Shown one piece after another: positions 8,789-17,346 of a stretch of DNA of 64,000 bases; positions within the stretch are counted from its first letter, which is position 1, and every line of letters begins with the position of its first letter. This stretch comes from Clostridium_AQ sp900552125 (GTDB lineage Bacteria; Bacillota_I; Bacilli_A; Erysipelotrichales; Erysipelotrichaceae). The position numbers and the translations under genes are program-made. The stretch lies in assembly GCA_037892765.1 (NCBI GenBank), contig JBBKBW010000002.1; one strand, 5' to 3'. The notes under the pieces were generated by a model that was given only the letters and a program-made list of their open reading frames with translations, ran no database searches and was not told the origin of the DNA.

Positions 8789-9781
8789 CATTTCATGTTT
8801 TAAATCTCTTAACATTAGATCTTTAGCTGATTGCTGGGGTTTTTTATTTTCATATAAAACCTTATAGATTTCTTCAATAATCGGCATATCGATCTGTTTT
8901 TCTTTCGCAACCTGATAAACAACTTTGGCGGTACGAACTCCTTCAACAGTTTTGGTGTTGTGTTTCCAGAAATAGTCTGCTGAGTTATGTATTCCTATTT
9001 CATAGCCAGCTTGAAAATTACGTGAATGTACGCTTGTACAGGTTACGATTAAATCACCGATTCCAGTAAGTCCCATAAATGTTTCCTGGCGACCTCCAAG
9101 CGCAACACCATAGCGTATCATTTCTGCTAATCCCCTAGTAATTAATGCTGCTTTTGTATTATCTCCATATCCAACTCCACTTAACACACCACTTGCTACC
9201 GCTATAGCATTCTTTAATGCTACACCGATTTCACTTCCGATTTCATCATCACCGCGATAAACTCTTAAATATTCATTGGAAAATAGTCTTTGAATACAAG
9301 CTGCATCTTCTTCACTTAAAGACACTGCACATATGGTTGTTAACATACGTAATACAACTTCCTCTGCATGACTTGGACCAATCAAAGATACAACACTTTT
9401 TAATTTGTCTTTAGACAGCGATTTACGAATCACATTTGACATTCGATCATTTGTTTCCGGATGAAACCCTTTTGCAGTATTAACTACTATAATAGGACGC
9501 GTAATAAATTCACTGATTCGCAAACACATTTCCTCAATAGCTAAAGTTGGAACAGATAAAACAACGATATCTGCATCTTTTACAACGCTTAAATCTAAAG
9601 TAGCCTTTAACTCAGGGTTCAATGAAACTTCAGGGAAAAATCTGCTGTTTTTATGATTTTCATTAATATCATTTACCTCAGTCGGATTCTTCCCCCACAG
9701 GATAACTTTCTCACCATTATCCTGAAGTACTTGTGCTAAAGCAGTTCCCCAGCTCCCACTGCCTATAACTACAGTTTTCAA
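8783..9781 (-). CDS. gpsA: Glycerol-3-phosphate dehydrogenase [NAD(P)+]
   Basis: Reduces dihydroxyacetone phosphate to sn-glycerol 3-phosphate for phospholipid synthesis. The Rossmann loop KTVVIGSGSWGTALA opens the protein. GVALKNAIAVASG contains the catalytic Lys, and NTAKG fits the family. The start is read as TTG 9781, preceded by AGGTGA and 5 bp; a GTG at 9790 lies inside that ribosome site. The site overlaps the end of der, so the genes are coupled (der-gpsA neighbours occur widely in Firmicutes). Confidence 0.94.
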   Translation of the reverse strand: MKTVVIGSGSWGTALAQVLQDNGEKVILWGKNPTEVNDINENHKNSRFFPEVSLNPELKATLDLSVVKDADIVVLSVPTLAIEEMCLRISEFITRPIIVVNTAKGFHPETNDRMSNVIRKSLSKDKLKSVVSLIGPSHAEEVVLRMLTTICAVSLSEEDAACIQRLFSNEYLRVYRGDDEIGSEIGVALKNAIAVASGVLSGVGYGDNTKAALITRGLAEMIRYGVALGGRQETFMGLTGIGDLIVTCTSVHSRNFQAGYEIGIHNSADYFWKHNTKTVEGVRTAKVVYQVAKEKQIDMPIIEEIYKVLYENKKPQQSAKDLMLRDLKHEMK

Positions 9782-9786
9782 GAAAA

Positions 9787-11097
9787 TCACCTTTTTCTTT
9801 CTCTAGCAACAATACGTAATGTTGTCCCTTTGAAACTAAACGCTTCGCGTAGACAATTTTCTAAGTATCGTTTATAACTGAAATGCAATAGTTCCGGATC
9901 ATTCACAAACAATACAATAGTTGGTGGCGCAACTGATACCTGTGAAGCATAATAAATTTTCAAACGTTGTCCTTTATGTGTTGGAGGAGGCGTCATTAAC
10001 TGTGCATCCATAATAACTTCATTTAGCACATTTGTCTGAATACGCATAACTGAATAATCATGAACTTCATCAATCACAGGAAGAATCGTATGTATTCTTT
10101 GTTTATGTAATGCAGATACAAATAGAATAGGTGCATAATTCAGATATAGAAACTGAGCACGTATCTCTTTTTCAATTTTGTGCATAGTGGAATCATCTTT
10201 TTCTACTGCATCCCATTTATTATATACAATAATTACACCTTTTCCTGCTTCATGTGCATAACCAGCCACATGCTTATCCTGTTCGCGAATGCCTGTTTCT
10301 CCATCAATAACTACTAAAACAACATCGCTTCTTTCAATAGCACTCATCGCACGAAGTACAGAATATTTTTCAATATTCTCATATACTTTACCACGTTTTC
10401 GAATACCTGCTGTATCAATTACAACATATTCTTTTCCTTCTCGTTTAAAAGGTGTATCGATAGCATCTCTAGTCGTTCCTTCAATATTAGATACGATAAC
10501 TCGTTCTTGATTTAAAATTGCATTTACTAGTGAACTTTTACCAACATTTGGACGTCCAATTAGACAGAATTTTGTCATACCTTCATATTCATTGGTTTCT
10601 TTGCTTGGTAAAGCATGAATAATTGTATCTAAGATATCACCAATACCAATACCATGTACACCAGACACAGGTATTGGATCACCAACACCTAAACTATAAA
10701 ATTCATAAATAGAATCTGTCAAAGAAACGTCATCTACTTTATTAACTGCTAAAATTACTGGTTTTTTTGTCTTGTGAAGCAGATGAGCGATATATTCATC
10801 TTCATGTGTAACTCCATCTCTTCCATTCACTACAAATACGATCACATCTGCTTCCTCAATTGCAATCTCTACCTGCATGTTAATTTCTGCCTGAAAATCT
10901 TCTTTTCCTAATTGAATACCACCAGTATCTATAATACGAAATTCTTTTGTAAGCCATTCAGCTTTTCCATAAATTCGATCTCGAGTTACTCCTGGTGTAT
11001 CTTCTACAATACTTTTTCTCTCACCGATTATTCGGTTAAAAATCGTTGATTTCCCAACATTTGGACGTCCAACGATTGCGACTATTCCGTTTATCAT
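9787..11097 (-). CDS. der: Ribosome assembly GTPase Der (EngA)
   Basis: 436 aa with two tandem G domains (GRPNVGKST near residue 10, GRPNVGKSS near 182) and a C-terminal KH-like domain. It acts in 50S maturation. The start must be ATG 11097, because an in-frame TGA lies two codons upstream. The only Shine-Dalgarno (AGGAGGTGG, 11130-11122) is 27 nt away, with a perfect 7-bp hairpin between it and the ATG (see findings). The site overlaps the cmk stop codon, so translation is probably coupled to cmk. Confidence 0.96.
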   Translation of the reverse strand: MINGIVAIVGRPNVGKSTIFNRIIGERKSIVEDTPGVTRDRIYGKAEWLTKEFRIIDTGGIQLGKEDFQAEINMQVEIAIEEADVIVFVVNGRDGVTHEDEYIAHLLHKTKKPVILAVNKVDDVSLTDSIYEFYSLGVGDPIPVSGVHGIGIGDILDTIIHALPSKETNEYEGMTKFCLIGRPNVGKSSLVNAILNQERVIVSNIEGTTRDAIDTPFKREGKEYVVIDTAGIRKRGKVYENIEKYSVLRAMSAIERSDVVLVVIDGETGIREQDKHVAGYAHEAGKGVIIVYNKWDAVEKDDSTMHKIEKEIRAQFLYLNYAPILFVSALHKQRIHTILPVIDEVHDYSVMRIQTNVLNEVIMDAQLMTPPPTHKGQRLKIYYASQVSVAPPTIVLFVNDPELLHFSYKRYLENCLREAFSFKGTTLRIVARERKR

Positions 11098-11130
11098 ATG
11101 TCATTCAGCAATAAGCTGAATCCACCTCCT
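11098..11130 (-). promoter_or_regulatory. Hairpin-spaced ribosome binding site of der
   Basis: Minus-strand order: AGGAGGTGG (11130-11122), ATTCAGC-TTATT-GCTGAAT stem-loop (11121-11103), GACAT, ATG. With the hairpin folded the effective spacing is 8 nt. Confidence 0.6.
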
Positions 11131-11788
11131 ATCGTGTTTGGGTAGGAATGTTCTTGCGAATGGTCTCTACCACTTCTTCTATTGTCATATCAGAAGTATC
11201 AATTTCAATCGCATCATCAGCCTTTCTTAAAGGGGATGATTTTCGATTCATATCCTGATAATCTCGTTGTTCAATATCATGAAAAATTTCATCATAATCA
11301 CAAGGAATATTTTTCTCAATATATTCTTTATAACGACGATCAGCTCTTGCTTTAACACTTGCAATCATATAAATTTTTAATTCAGCATTAGGCAAGACAA
11401 CGGTACCAATGTCTCTTCCATCCATGATATAACCTTTATCTTCAGCTATTTGTTGTTGAAGATAAACTAGCTTTTCTCTAACACCTGGATGGGCAGAAAT
11501 AGTACTAGCTAACATGGAAATATCATTTTGACGTATTTCTTTAGAAACATTTTCCTGATTGATATAAACATTTCCCATTGAATCAAAACTGATTTTCATT
11601 GTTTCAATCATCTTGACTAGAGAAGTCTCATCATCAGGCTGTATATTTCTGAGTTTTGATTCATAAGCAACGCAACGATACATCGCCCCTGTATCTAAAT
11701 GAGAATAACCTAATTCTTTTGCCAATATTTTCGCAATTGTACTTTTCCCTGCTGCACTTGGACCATCAATCGCAATATTTATTTTCAT
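11129..11788 (-). CDS. cmk: Cytidylate kinase
   Basis: 220 aa. Phosphorylates CMP and dCMP. The P-loop AIDGPSAAGKSTIAK lies at about residues 5-19, DTGAMYR is the CMP-site motif, and DGRDIGTVVLP is typical of the family. ATG 11788 has GGAGG 9 bp upstream. A longer frame would overlap the upstream gene and is rejected. It lies between a tail-anchored protein gene and der; the cmk-der-gpsA order is common in Bacillota. Confidence 0.95.
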   Translation of the reverse strand: MKINIAIDGPSAAGKSTIAKILAKELGYSHLDTGAMYRCVAYESKLRNIQPDDETSLVKMIETMKISFDSMGNVYINQENVSKEIRQNDISMLASTISAHPGVREKLVYLQQQIAEDKGYIMDGRDIGTVVLPNAELKIYMIASVKARADRRYKEYIEKNIPCDYDEIFHDIEQRDYQDMNRKSSPLRKADDAIEIDTSDMTIEEVVETIRKNIPTQTR

Positions 11789-11790
11789 TT

Positions 11791-12669
11791 CTAAATACCT
11801 CCAGCATTCCAAATCGTATAAATAATTCCGCCAATGATTACTAATAACACTAAGATTAGAAAGCATAATAATACATTGAGTAATTTATTAGTCTTCTCAA
11901 CACCGTCAGAAAGTTCTGTTAGTTCATCTTCATATTCATCCATTTGAACACGAAGCTGCTGTGTTTCTTCTAATAGCTGTTTATGCATAGTGTCTGTTTG
12001 TTGTACCTGCTCAGGCTGTTCGTCTTCATCTAAGACAACAGGCTGAATGATTTTTTTAACTGGCTGCTGTTCATCTTGAATTGGCGAAGATTCTTTAGTT
12101 TCTATATTAGCCAAATCATCCATGACTTCATCAGCTGAAGTTTCTTCCTGTATAATTTCTTCCTCAGCTTCTTCTTCCTGCATATTTTCTTCTCGCAGTA
12201 AGTTCTGTACCTGTAACGCTATTTCATCTTGACTTAAGACTGTCTTTCTTTCTTCCTCAGCTTGCTCTTCTTTAACATCTTCTATTTCCTGAATATAATG
12301 TGTTCTTTTTGCACGGTTAGCAGCATTTAATTGATATAGAATATCCGCTTGTGTATTATCGGTTTCTCTATTCCCTTTACGTATATTATACGCTCTAACT
12401 TCTTTAATGAAATCATCTAAATATTCATTTGTAAATGTATCATCTACAAGTGATTGTTCTAAAGTACTATCTTCTTTCTTTTCTCTTGTAGGCGTATATT
12501 CCTCATTAGTCTGTACATCTACTTTTTTAAATATTGAAGAATCAAATTTTTTTAAAGTTTCTTCTTTTTCCTTAGCATCTTGTGACTGCATGTGCTTATC
12601 TATATTATTATCAGTTTCAATGGATTTTCTCAATTCAGCATATTTTTCTACTCTAGACATTTTTTCCAT
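11791..12669 (-). CDS. Acidic coiled-coil protein with C-terminal membrane anchor, unknown function
   Basis: 292 aa, not recognised. A basic N-terminal helix (SRVEKYAELRKSIE) is followed by about 200 very Glu/Gln-rich, low-complexity residues. A predicted coiled coil (MHKQLLEETQQLRVQMDEYE...) follows at about 230-262, and one hydrophobic segment (LLCFLILVLLVIIGGIIYTI) lies near the end. That is the layout of a tail-anchored protein with a long cytoplasmic stalk. ATG 12669 is preceded by GGGAGGTAATCCG. The stop is two bases from cmk, so it heads a cmk-der-gpsA unit. A scaffold or division-related role is possible but unsupported. Confidence 0.8.
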   Translation of the reverse strand: MEKMSRVEKYAELRKSIETDNNIDKHMQSQDAKEKEETLKKFDSSIFKKVDVQTNEEYTPTREKKEDSTLEQSLVDDTFTNEYLDDFIKEVRAYNIRKGNRETDNTQADILYQLNAANRAKRTHYIQEIEDVKEEQAEEERKTVLSQDEIALQVQNLLREENMQEEEAEEEIIQEETSADEVMDDLANIETKESSPIQDEQQPVKKIIQPVVLDEDEQPEQVQQTDTMHKQLLEETQQLRVQMDEYEDELTELSDGVEKTNKLLNVLLCFLILVLLVIIGGIIYTIWNAGGI

Positions 12670-12761
12670 CGGATTACCTCCCAATCTAAACTACATTATA
12701 ACAAAAATTGAAGTTCTTGGGTATATATAATTAAGAATTGCTACTTTTTCTTTTCTTTCGA

Positions 12762-12783
12762 AAAGAAAAGCTGCATTTGCAGC
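12762..12783 (-). terminator. Terminator after efp
   Basis: GCTGC-AAAT-GCAGC stem followed by TTTTCTTTTC on the minus strand, starting at the efp stop. A second TTTTC/GAAAA hairpin abuts it. Confidence 0.7.
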
Positions 12784-13347
12784 CTAATCTTTTGCTCTAC
12801 CAGAATATTTTCCATCAGAAGTGTTTACTAACACCATTTCATCCTGATTGATAAATAAAGGAACTTTAATCTCCAAGCCAGATTCCAATTTTGCATTCTT
12901 ACTTGCAGAAGTAGCTGTATCTCCTTTAACAGCTGGTTCGCATTCTACAATTTGAAGTGCTACTTTATCTGGAAGAATAACACCTAAAATTTCATTTTCA
13001 AACATAGAAATGTTTACATTATCATTTGCCTTCATGAAATTCATTTCCCATTTTAAACGTTCTTTAGGGATTTCAATCTGTTCATATGTTTCGTTATCCA
13101 TGAAAACTAGTGCATCATCTGTATCATAAAGATACTGCATTTCTTTCTTTTCGATTAGAGCTGGTGTAATTTTTTCTCCACCACCCCAAGATAACTCAAC
13201 GTTAGCTCCTGTTCTTAAGTTTCTTACTTTTGCCTTAACAACCATTGCAGAACGAGCTGTTTTATTTTGGCTTTGTTCCAGCACAACATAGATTTCATTG
13301 TCTTGCTGAATTGTCATACCAGGTTTTAAATCATTAGAACTGATCAT
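12784..13347 (-). CDS. efp: Elongation factor P
   Basis: 187 aa, three OB-like domains, full length. EF-P binds between the P and E sites and relieves stalling at polyproline. It aligns without gaps to B. subtilis EF-P at the N-terminus. The loop that normally reads KPGKG at 29-33 is KTARS here, so residue 32, the usual modified lysine, is arginine (see findings). The C-terminal signature ending in SDGKYSGRAKD is normal. It has its own promoter (13386-13413) and terminator and sits next to comG, as in Bacillus. Confidence 0.96.
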   Translation of the reverse strand: MISSNDLKPGMTIQQDNEIYVVLEQSQNKTARSAMVVKAKVRNLRTGANVELSWGGGEKITPALIEKKEMQYLYDTDDALVFMDNETYEQIEIPKERLKWEMNFMKANDNVNISMFENEILGVILPDKVALQIVECEPAVKGDTATSASKNAKLESGLEIKVPLFINQDEMVLVNTSDGKYSGRAKD

Positions 13348-13385
13348 AATATATTCACCTTTCTTTTTTCATTTTGCCCTATTAT

Positions 13386-13413
13386 ATTTTATAGAATTTA
13401 TCATATTTGTCAA
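13386..13413 (-). promoter_or_regulatory. Sigma-A promoter of efp
   Basis: Consensus TTGACA (13413-13408), 16 bp, TAAAAT (13391-13386), about 40 bp before the efp start. Confidence 0.7.
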
Positions 13414-13428
13414 TTTTTTTAGTGTAAT

Positions 13429-13758
13429 TTACATCAAACTTTTAAAACGCAGACTATTCACAAACATTTCAAACGATATAAATACAGACACATACAAGTA
13501 GCAAAACATGGTACTGTCAAAATACTGATTAGCTACATCAAAATATAAAATAAAAGAAAGAACAATACATAGTACAACTAGAAAATCTTTTAGTTCTAAA
13601 GATTTATAATTCATCTGTCTATAGACAAACTGTACTAGCCATAAATCAATTAGATATATTGCAGTTAAAACATAAGCAGCTGTATTTAAAATCATCAGCA
13701 GCTTGCCTAACACTATAAATATTAGAAAGAAAATAACACTAATTATCATTGTTAACAT
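13429..13758 (-). CDS. Small integral membrane protein, unknown
   Basis: 109 aa, mostly hydrophobic, with about three or four membrane segments; no recognised domain. The start is ATG 13758 with AGGTGA upstream. A longer frame overlaps the preceding gene without a ribosome site. It follows the comG cluster by about 30 bp and is probably its last gene. A role in transformation is only suggested by position. Confidence 0.7.
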   Translation of the reverse strand: MLTMIISVIFFLIFIVLGKLLMILNTAAYVLTAIYLIDLWLVQFVYRQMNYKSLELKDFLVVLCIVLSFILYFDVANQYFDSTMFCYLYVSVFISFEMFVNSLRFKSLM

Positions 13759-13792
13759 AATGTTCACCTCATATTTAGTATGGAAAATTCTG

Positions 13793-14209
13793 CTACAGAT
13801 ATGCAATTGATAAAATACTTCCATCTTCTTTATCAAAATAAATCTCTAAAACAGACATACCGTTCTGTAATTCATAATACACTGTGATTTTTTCTTCTTC
13901 ACAGATAAATTTATAGCTCACATTTCTAAATAGAGATATCTGAATATGTTCTTCCTTATTTTGATCCATCTCTTCTTCACTAGTTTGATAAGTCTCCTGA
14001 TATAGATGATATCCTTTTCTTATAGCATAAATATCATATTCCTCCATTAACGATGATACACTTTGAAATGTTAGTACTCTTTGTGTAATTAGCATGATAA
14101 AACAAAGAAACATCATTAGCAACAAAACTCCATATATACTTATAAACCCTTTATTAGTTACATGCAAGTAATGCTGTTTTCTGTTTTTTTTCTCTTTGCC
14201 AGACCACAT
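13793..14209 (-). CDS. comGG: ComGG-like competence protein
   Basis: About 138 aa. A short basic N-terminus leads to KGFISIYGVLLLMMFLCFIML, a single membrane helix shaped like a pseudopilin N-terminus but without the +5 Glu, and then a soluble acidic domain. Position after comGF and topology fit ComGG, a minor component of the competence pseudopilus; sequence similarity alone is weak. ATG 14209 with AGAGGA is the likely start and overlaps comGF by about 55 bp. Confidence 0.6.
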   Translation of the reverse strand: MWSGKEKKNRKQHYLHVTNKGFISIYGVLLLMMFLCFIMLITQRVLTFQSVSSLMEEYDIYAIRKGYHLYQETYQTSEEEMDQNKEEHIQISLFRNVSYKFICEEEKITVYYELQNGMSVLEIYFDKEDGSILSIAYL

Positions 14210-14564
14210 AAAAGCATTCCTCTCTTTGTTCAAAATACAAGTCATCAACACTTTGCATAAATATTTCATAACCTTTCTTTCTTACTAATCGATTTCGATC
14301 ATATTGTAAAACCTGTGGCTCTTTTTGATATAGAAAATACAAAGACTCATCTTTTATACTAATATCATTACTTTGCGCAAGCAATAAACGAAGCTGATAA
14401 ATAGCTATGCGATCTTCACTTAGATAAGATGGCTTCTGCATATAAGCTATTGAAGAAATAATAGGCATGCAAAGAAGAATAGCAATTAAAACACAAGTGA
14501 AGGCAATTAAAACTTCAATTAATGTAAATCCCTTAACATTCATAACTTTCTTTGATCCTTTCAT
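14154..14564 (-). CDS. comGF: ComGF-like competence pseudopilin
   Basis: About 136 aa with a class III prepilin leader ending in NVKGFTLIEVLIAF: cleavage after Gly, Glu at +5, then a hydrophobic helix. A C-terminal domain with YDRNRLVRK and YFEQREECFYVVW resembles ComGF. ATG 14543, three residues from the Lys-Gly site, is an alternative start. It overlaps both comGE and the following gene, consistent with one tightly packed operon. Confidence 0.75.
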   Translation of the reverse strand: MKGSKKVMNVKGFTLIEVLIAFTCVLIAILLCMPIISSIAYMQKPSYLSEDRIAIYQLRLLLAQSNDISIKDESLYFLYQKEPQVLQYDRNRLVRKKGYEIFMQSVDDLYFEQREECFYVVWQREKKQKTALLACN

Positions 14565-14694
14565 TGTGATAATCTTCTAACTGTTCCATCTTTCGTAATG
14601 AAACAGATGTTTGAAAACAAAGTACGCCTAATAAACTTAATATCATTAACAAAAGTAATGCTTCACTTAAAATAATCCCTCTATTATCGGACAT
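14533..14694 (-). CDS. comGE: ComGE-like mini pseudopilin, 53 aa
   Basis: Translated directly from the minus strand: MSDNRGIILSEALLLLMILS, then a short charged tail ending ...RIKESYEC. The G|IILSE site (cleavage after Gly6, Glu at +5) plus the hydrophobic run is the prepilin peptidase signature. Its place between comGD and comGF is that of comGE. The ATG (14694) overlaps the comGD stop by 11 nt, and its stop lies inside comGF. At 53 aa it is roughly half the usual ComGE size, so the globular domain is nearly absent. Confidence 0.75.
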   Translation of the reverse strand: MSDNRGIILSEALLLLMILSLLGVLCFQTSVSLRKMEQLEDYHNERIKESYEC

Positions 14695-15082
14695 CAAAAC
14701 GACCACTTCCAATCTGTGCCACTAGTACAGAAGATGCATCTTTATTTTTACATTTCAATGTAAAGCCTTCTGAAATCGTACCTTGTGCAGTAAAGTGAAA
14801 CTGCAATAAGGAACAGGATGTAGAAGGATGCAGCTGATATGTCAGATCATTGATAGTTACATAGTTATCAGAAATCTTAATAGATATTTTTTGATGTGAT
14901 TTTATAGCTTCAGCTTGAGCATTCATACAGATTTCACGAATACGTTCCATATCAAAGTGTAATAATGCTTTCTGCTGTTTGGATATCACTGGTGTAATCA
15001 AAATGCAGATACTCAAAATCATAAGAACGAAAAGCATTTCTATCATAGTAAAACCATCATTTGATTGAAGCTTGTCCATCAT
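14684..15082 (-). CDS. comGD: ComGD-like competence pseudopilin
   Basis: About 132 aa. The leader ends NDGFTMIEMLFVLMILSIC (Gly cleavage, Glu at +5), followed by a small domain with a Cys pair (SCSLL ... LKCKN). It is a minor pseudopilin of the transformation pilus and follows comGC directly. ATG 15082 is used, though 15103 and a TTG between are possible. All overlap the end of comGC, so translation is coupled. Confidence 0.85.
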   Translation of the reverse strand: MMDKLQSNDGFTMIEMLFVLMILSICILITPVISKQQKALLHFDMERIREICMNAQAEAIKSHQKISIKISDNYVTINDLTYQLHPSTSCSLLQFHFTAQGTISEGFTLKCKNKDASSVLVAQIGSGRFDVR

Positions 15083-15356
15083 AGATTTCAATGATATCTC
15101 CATTCGGGCATCGTCTTTGTGTCTCTTTTAAATAGCCATTCTGAATCAGTTCATTCATACTTTTAGGAGGGCTTAGATTCTCAACCTCATACAACACTAT
15201 CTGTGCATTTGCTACCTCAATTAACGCTTCACATCCTTTTGTACGTATGATTTTCTCTTTTTGTTGAATATTCGGTAAAGTTAATAGGAAAATTAACGCA
15301 ATAATAGATAACACAATCATCATCTCTAATATCGTAAAACCTTTTGTATTCTTCAA
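15057..15356 (-). CDS. comGC: ComGC, major competence pseudopilin
   Basis: 99 aa. MKNTKGFTILEMMIVLSII is a textbook prepilin leader and helix, and the C-terminal part has the short ComGC fold, with two Cys (CEALIE ... RRCPNG) as in the family. ComGC polymerises into the pilus that captures DNA. The start is TTG 15356, preceded by AAAGGAGTGA. The gene sits between comGB and comGD. Confidence 0.93.
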   Translation of the reverse strand: MKNTKGFTILEMMIVLSIIALIFLLTLPNIQQKEKIIRTKGCEALIEVANAQIVLYEVENLSPPKSMNELIQNGYLKETQRRCPNGDIIEIYDGQASIK

Positions 15357-15370
15357 TTTTATTCACTCCT

Positions 15371-16324
15371 TTACATTTGTTCCAACATTGACAAGGGAAT
15401 CAGCATAATCTGATATACCAAAAGTACCACAATACCGACAAATATATAAGAAACGCATTGTATGCCTAAAGCTGATTTTTTTAAACGTCTCCCCCATTCT
15501 AACTCTTGCTGTTTTAAATACACTGCTAACATAGACTGTAAAGAATTTGTAGAAATCCCTATGCGAAATGACTGTTTGCACGTATCATGTATCAGACTTT
15601 CCTGTTCAATAGCACTTAACATATCAGTACCTTGTTCAAGACGATGCATAATGCGTCTTTGCAATACTGAAAATATAGTCTCTTCAGATACATTTTCTAA
15701 AAATTGAAGAGCTGTATAAGTGGGCACACCTTGATGAATAAGTTCTAATAAATAACCAGCAAATAAAAAAGATGTAAATAAAGATGTAGTTCTCATAAGT
15801 CTTGAGCTATGCAAAATCAGATAAATCATATCCTGTTTGTGGTGATAAAAATACCACGCAAACAGTAATAGAATCAAACAAATAATTATACAGACAATAC
15901 ATATCAGTCGAATCGTTTTCGAAATCCAAATATAAAATAAAAATTTATCATTCTCCTGAAAACTCTCTAACATCATTGGCACAAGATAACTACTAAATAT
16001 AAGCAATAATATAAAGGCCGAAACAAAAATGAATATAGGATAAGCAGCCTGCTTGATCCATTTTGTTTTCAGATTCTTTTCAAATTCATAAAAGTGTAGA
16101 GCACTGTCAATTGCATGTTCTAATGAACCTATCTGTATAAAAAATCGAAGATGTTCATAAAAACGCCCGTTTTGATTTTTAAGTATTACATTTTCAATTG
16201 TCTGTCCTTCTTCCAGCCTTACCTTAATTTCTGTAACATCTTTTCCTAATATCTGCAATGCATCTAAAAAAGCATATCCGCTATGTAGAAGCATTTTTAC
16301 ATGTTTCCAATCATCAGTTTTCAT
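15371..16324 (-). CDS. comGB: ComGB, competence pilus platform protein (GspF family)
   Basis: About 317 aa. Two T2SSF-type halves with membrane segments near residues 120-145, 160-185 and at the C-terminus (SYIFVGIVVLLVYQIMLIPL). In the family it is the inner-membrane platform on which ComGA acts. ATG 16324 overlaps the end of comGA by 11 nt; a longer frame overlaps comGA heavily and is not used. Confidence 0.88.
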   Translation of the reverse strand: MKTDDWKHVKMLLHSGYAFLDALQILGKDVTEIKVRLEEGQTIENVILKNQNGRFYEHLRFFIQIGSLEHAIDSALHFYEFEKNLKTKWIKQAAYPIFIFVSAFILLLIFSSYLVPMMLESFQENDKFLFYIWISKTIRLICIVCIIICLILLLFAWYFYHHKQDMIYLILHSSRLMRTTSLFTSFLFAGYLLELIHQGVPTYTALQFLENVSEETIFSVLQRRIMHRLEQGTDMLSAIEQESLIHDTCKQSFRIGISTNSLQSMLAVYLKQQELEWGRRLKKSALGIQCVSYIFVGIVVLLVYQIMLIPLSMLEQM

Positions 16325-17309
16325 TTGGCAAGTCAATAATGGCTTCTTCTTTAGATAAAATTCCTTTAGAAATAGCATTTTTAATTTCTTGATATATATC
16401 ATTATGCATTTTTGGATATTCCTGATTTTCAAAATAATAATCCAATTCTTCTCTTTCCAGTATTTCATAAATACAGACCCTTTCTTTTATCCTCTTTCTT
16501 CGATATAAACGTTGTGCAGTTACTGCAGTTAAGGTATGATGCAAATCTTGTTTGCTCAAACCGAATTCATATAAACGCTTAATTGCTTCTAAACAGTTTT
16601 TCGCATGAATGGTAGTAAAAACCAAATGTCCGCTTAATGCACTTCTCAACAACATTCTCGCTGTTTTAGAATCACGTATCTCACCAATCATGATGACATC
16701 TGGATCATGGCGCATCAATTCACGAATTCCTTCCTCATAAGTGAATCCGATTGCTTCATTGATCTGTAACTGCAGATAACTTTGATCAACAATTTCTATT
16801 GGGTCTTCCAAAGAAACTACACGTAAACGATTATCTGATGCAATTTTCTTTAAAATAGCATGTAAAGTCGTTGTCTTTCCACTTCCTGTAGGACCACTTA
16901 ATACGATTAATCCGCTTCGAGTTTTTGTCCAGCTTAAAAAGCTCTGGTATTGACTTTTTGAACTACTTAAATTTTCAAGAGTAATCTCATTGTGATTATT
17001 TAAAATACGAAGTACTGCTGTCTGCTTTTCTAATGTTGGCAACAAAGAAAAACGAAAATACAGTTTCTCATTTTGAAAATGATAAGTAAAATTACCATTT
17101 TGTGGCTGTAAAGTATTTCCTAAATCCAATTTGCTAATATACTTTAAATAATGAAACAAACCTTCATCGAATGCTGAATTATGAATACTTTCTAACCCAT
17201 TCCATCCTCTCACCTGTACCTGCAGATGATGTTTCATTAAAATAAAATGAATATCAGTAACTTTTTTTTGATTTGCCATATGTAAAAGCTGTTCAAATTT
17301 TTCTCTCAT
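16314..17309 (-). CDS. comGA: ComGA, competence pilus assembly ATPase (GspE family)
   Basis: 331 aa. Walker A GPTGSGKT at residues 139-146, Asp box VVSLEDPIEI, Walker B DPDVIMIGEIRD and His box FTTIHAKN, all in order. It powers pseudopilus assembly. The ATG follows GAAGGTGAG. It is the first gene of comGA-GB-GC-GD-GE-GF-GG. A TACGTATA sequence about 30 bp upstream resembles a late-competence box (see findings). Confidence 0.95.
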   Translation of the reverse strand: MREKFEQLLHMANQKKVTDIHFILMKHHLQVQVRGWNGLESIHNSAFDEGLFHYLKYISKLDLGNTLQPQNGNFTYHFQNEKLYFRFSLLPTLEKQTAVLRILNNHNEITLENLSSSKSQYQSFLSWTKTRSGLIVLSGPTGSGKTTTLHAILKKIASDNRLRVVSLEDPIEIVDQSYLQLQINEAIGFTYEEGIRELMRHDPDVIMIGEIRDSKTARMLLRSALSGHLVFTTIHAKNCLEAIKRLYEFGLSKQDLHHTLTAVTAQRLYRRKRIKERVCIYEILEREELDYYFENQEYPKMHNDIYQEIKNAISKGILSKEEAIIDLPNEN

Positions 17310-17338
17310 AGTCTCACCTTCTTTCTTTTATATATATC

Positions 17339-17346
17339 TATACGTA
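17339..17346 (-). promoter_or_regulatory. Possible competence-type -10 element before comGA
   Basis: TACGTATA on the minus strand differs at one base from the streptococcal/lactococcal com-box TACGAATA. An alternative sigma-A reading, TTGCCT-16 bp-TATATA, overlaps it. Low certainty. Confidence 0.25.
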
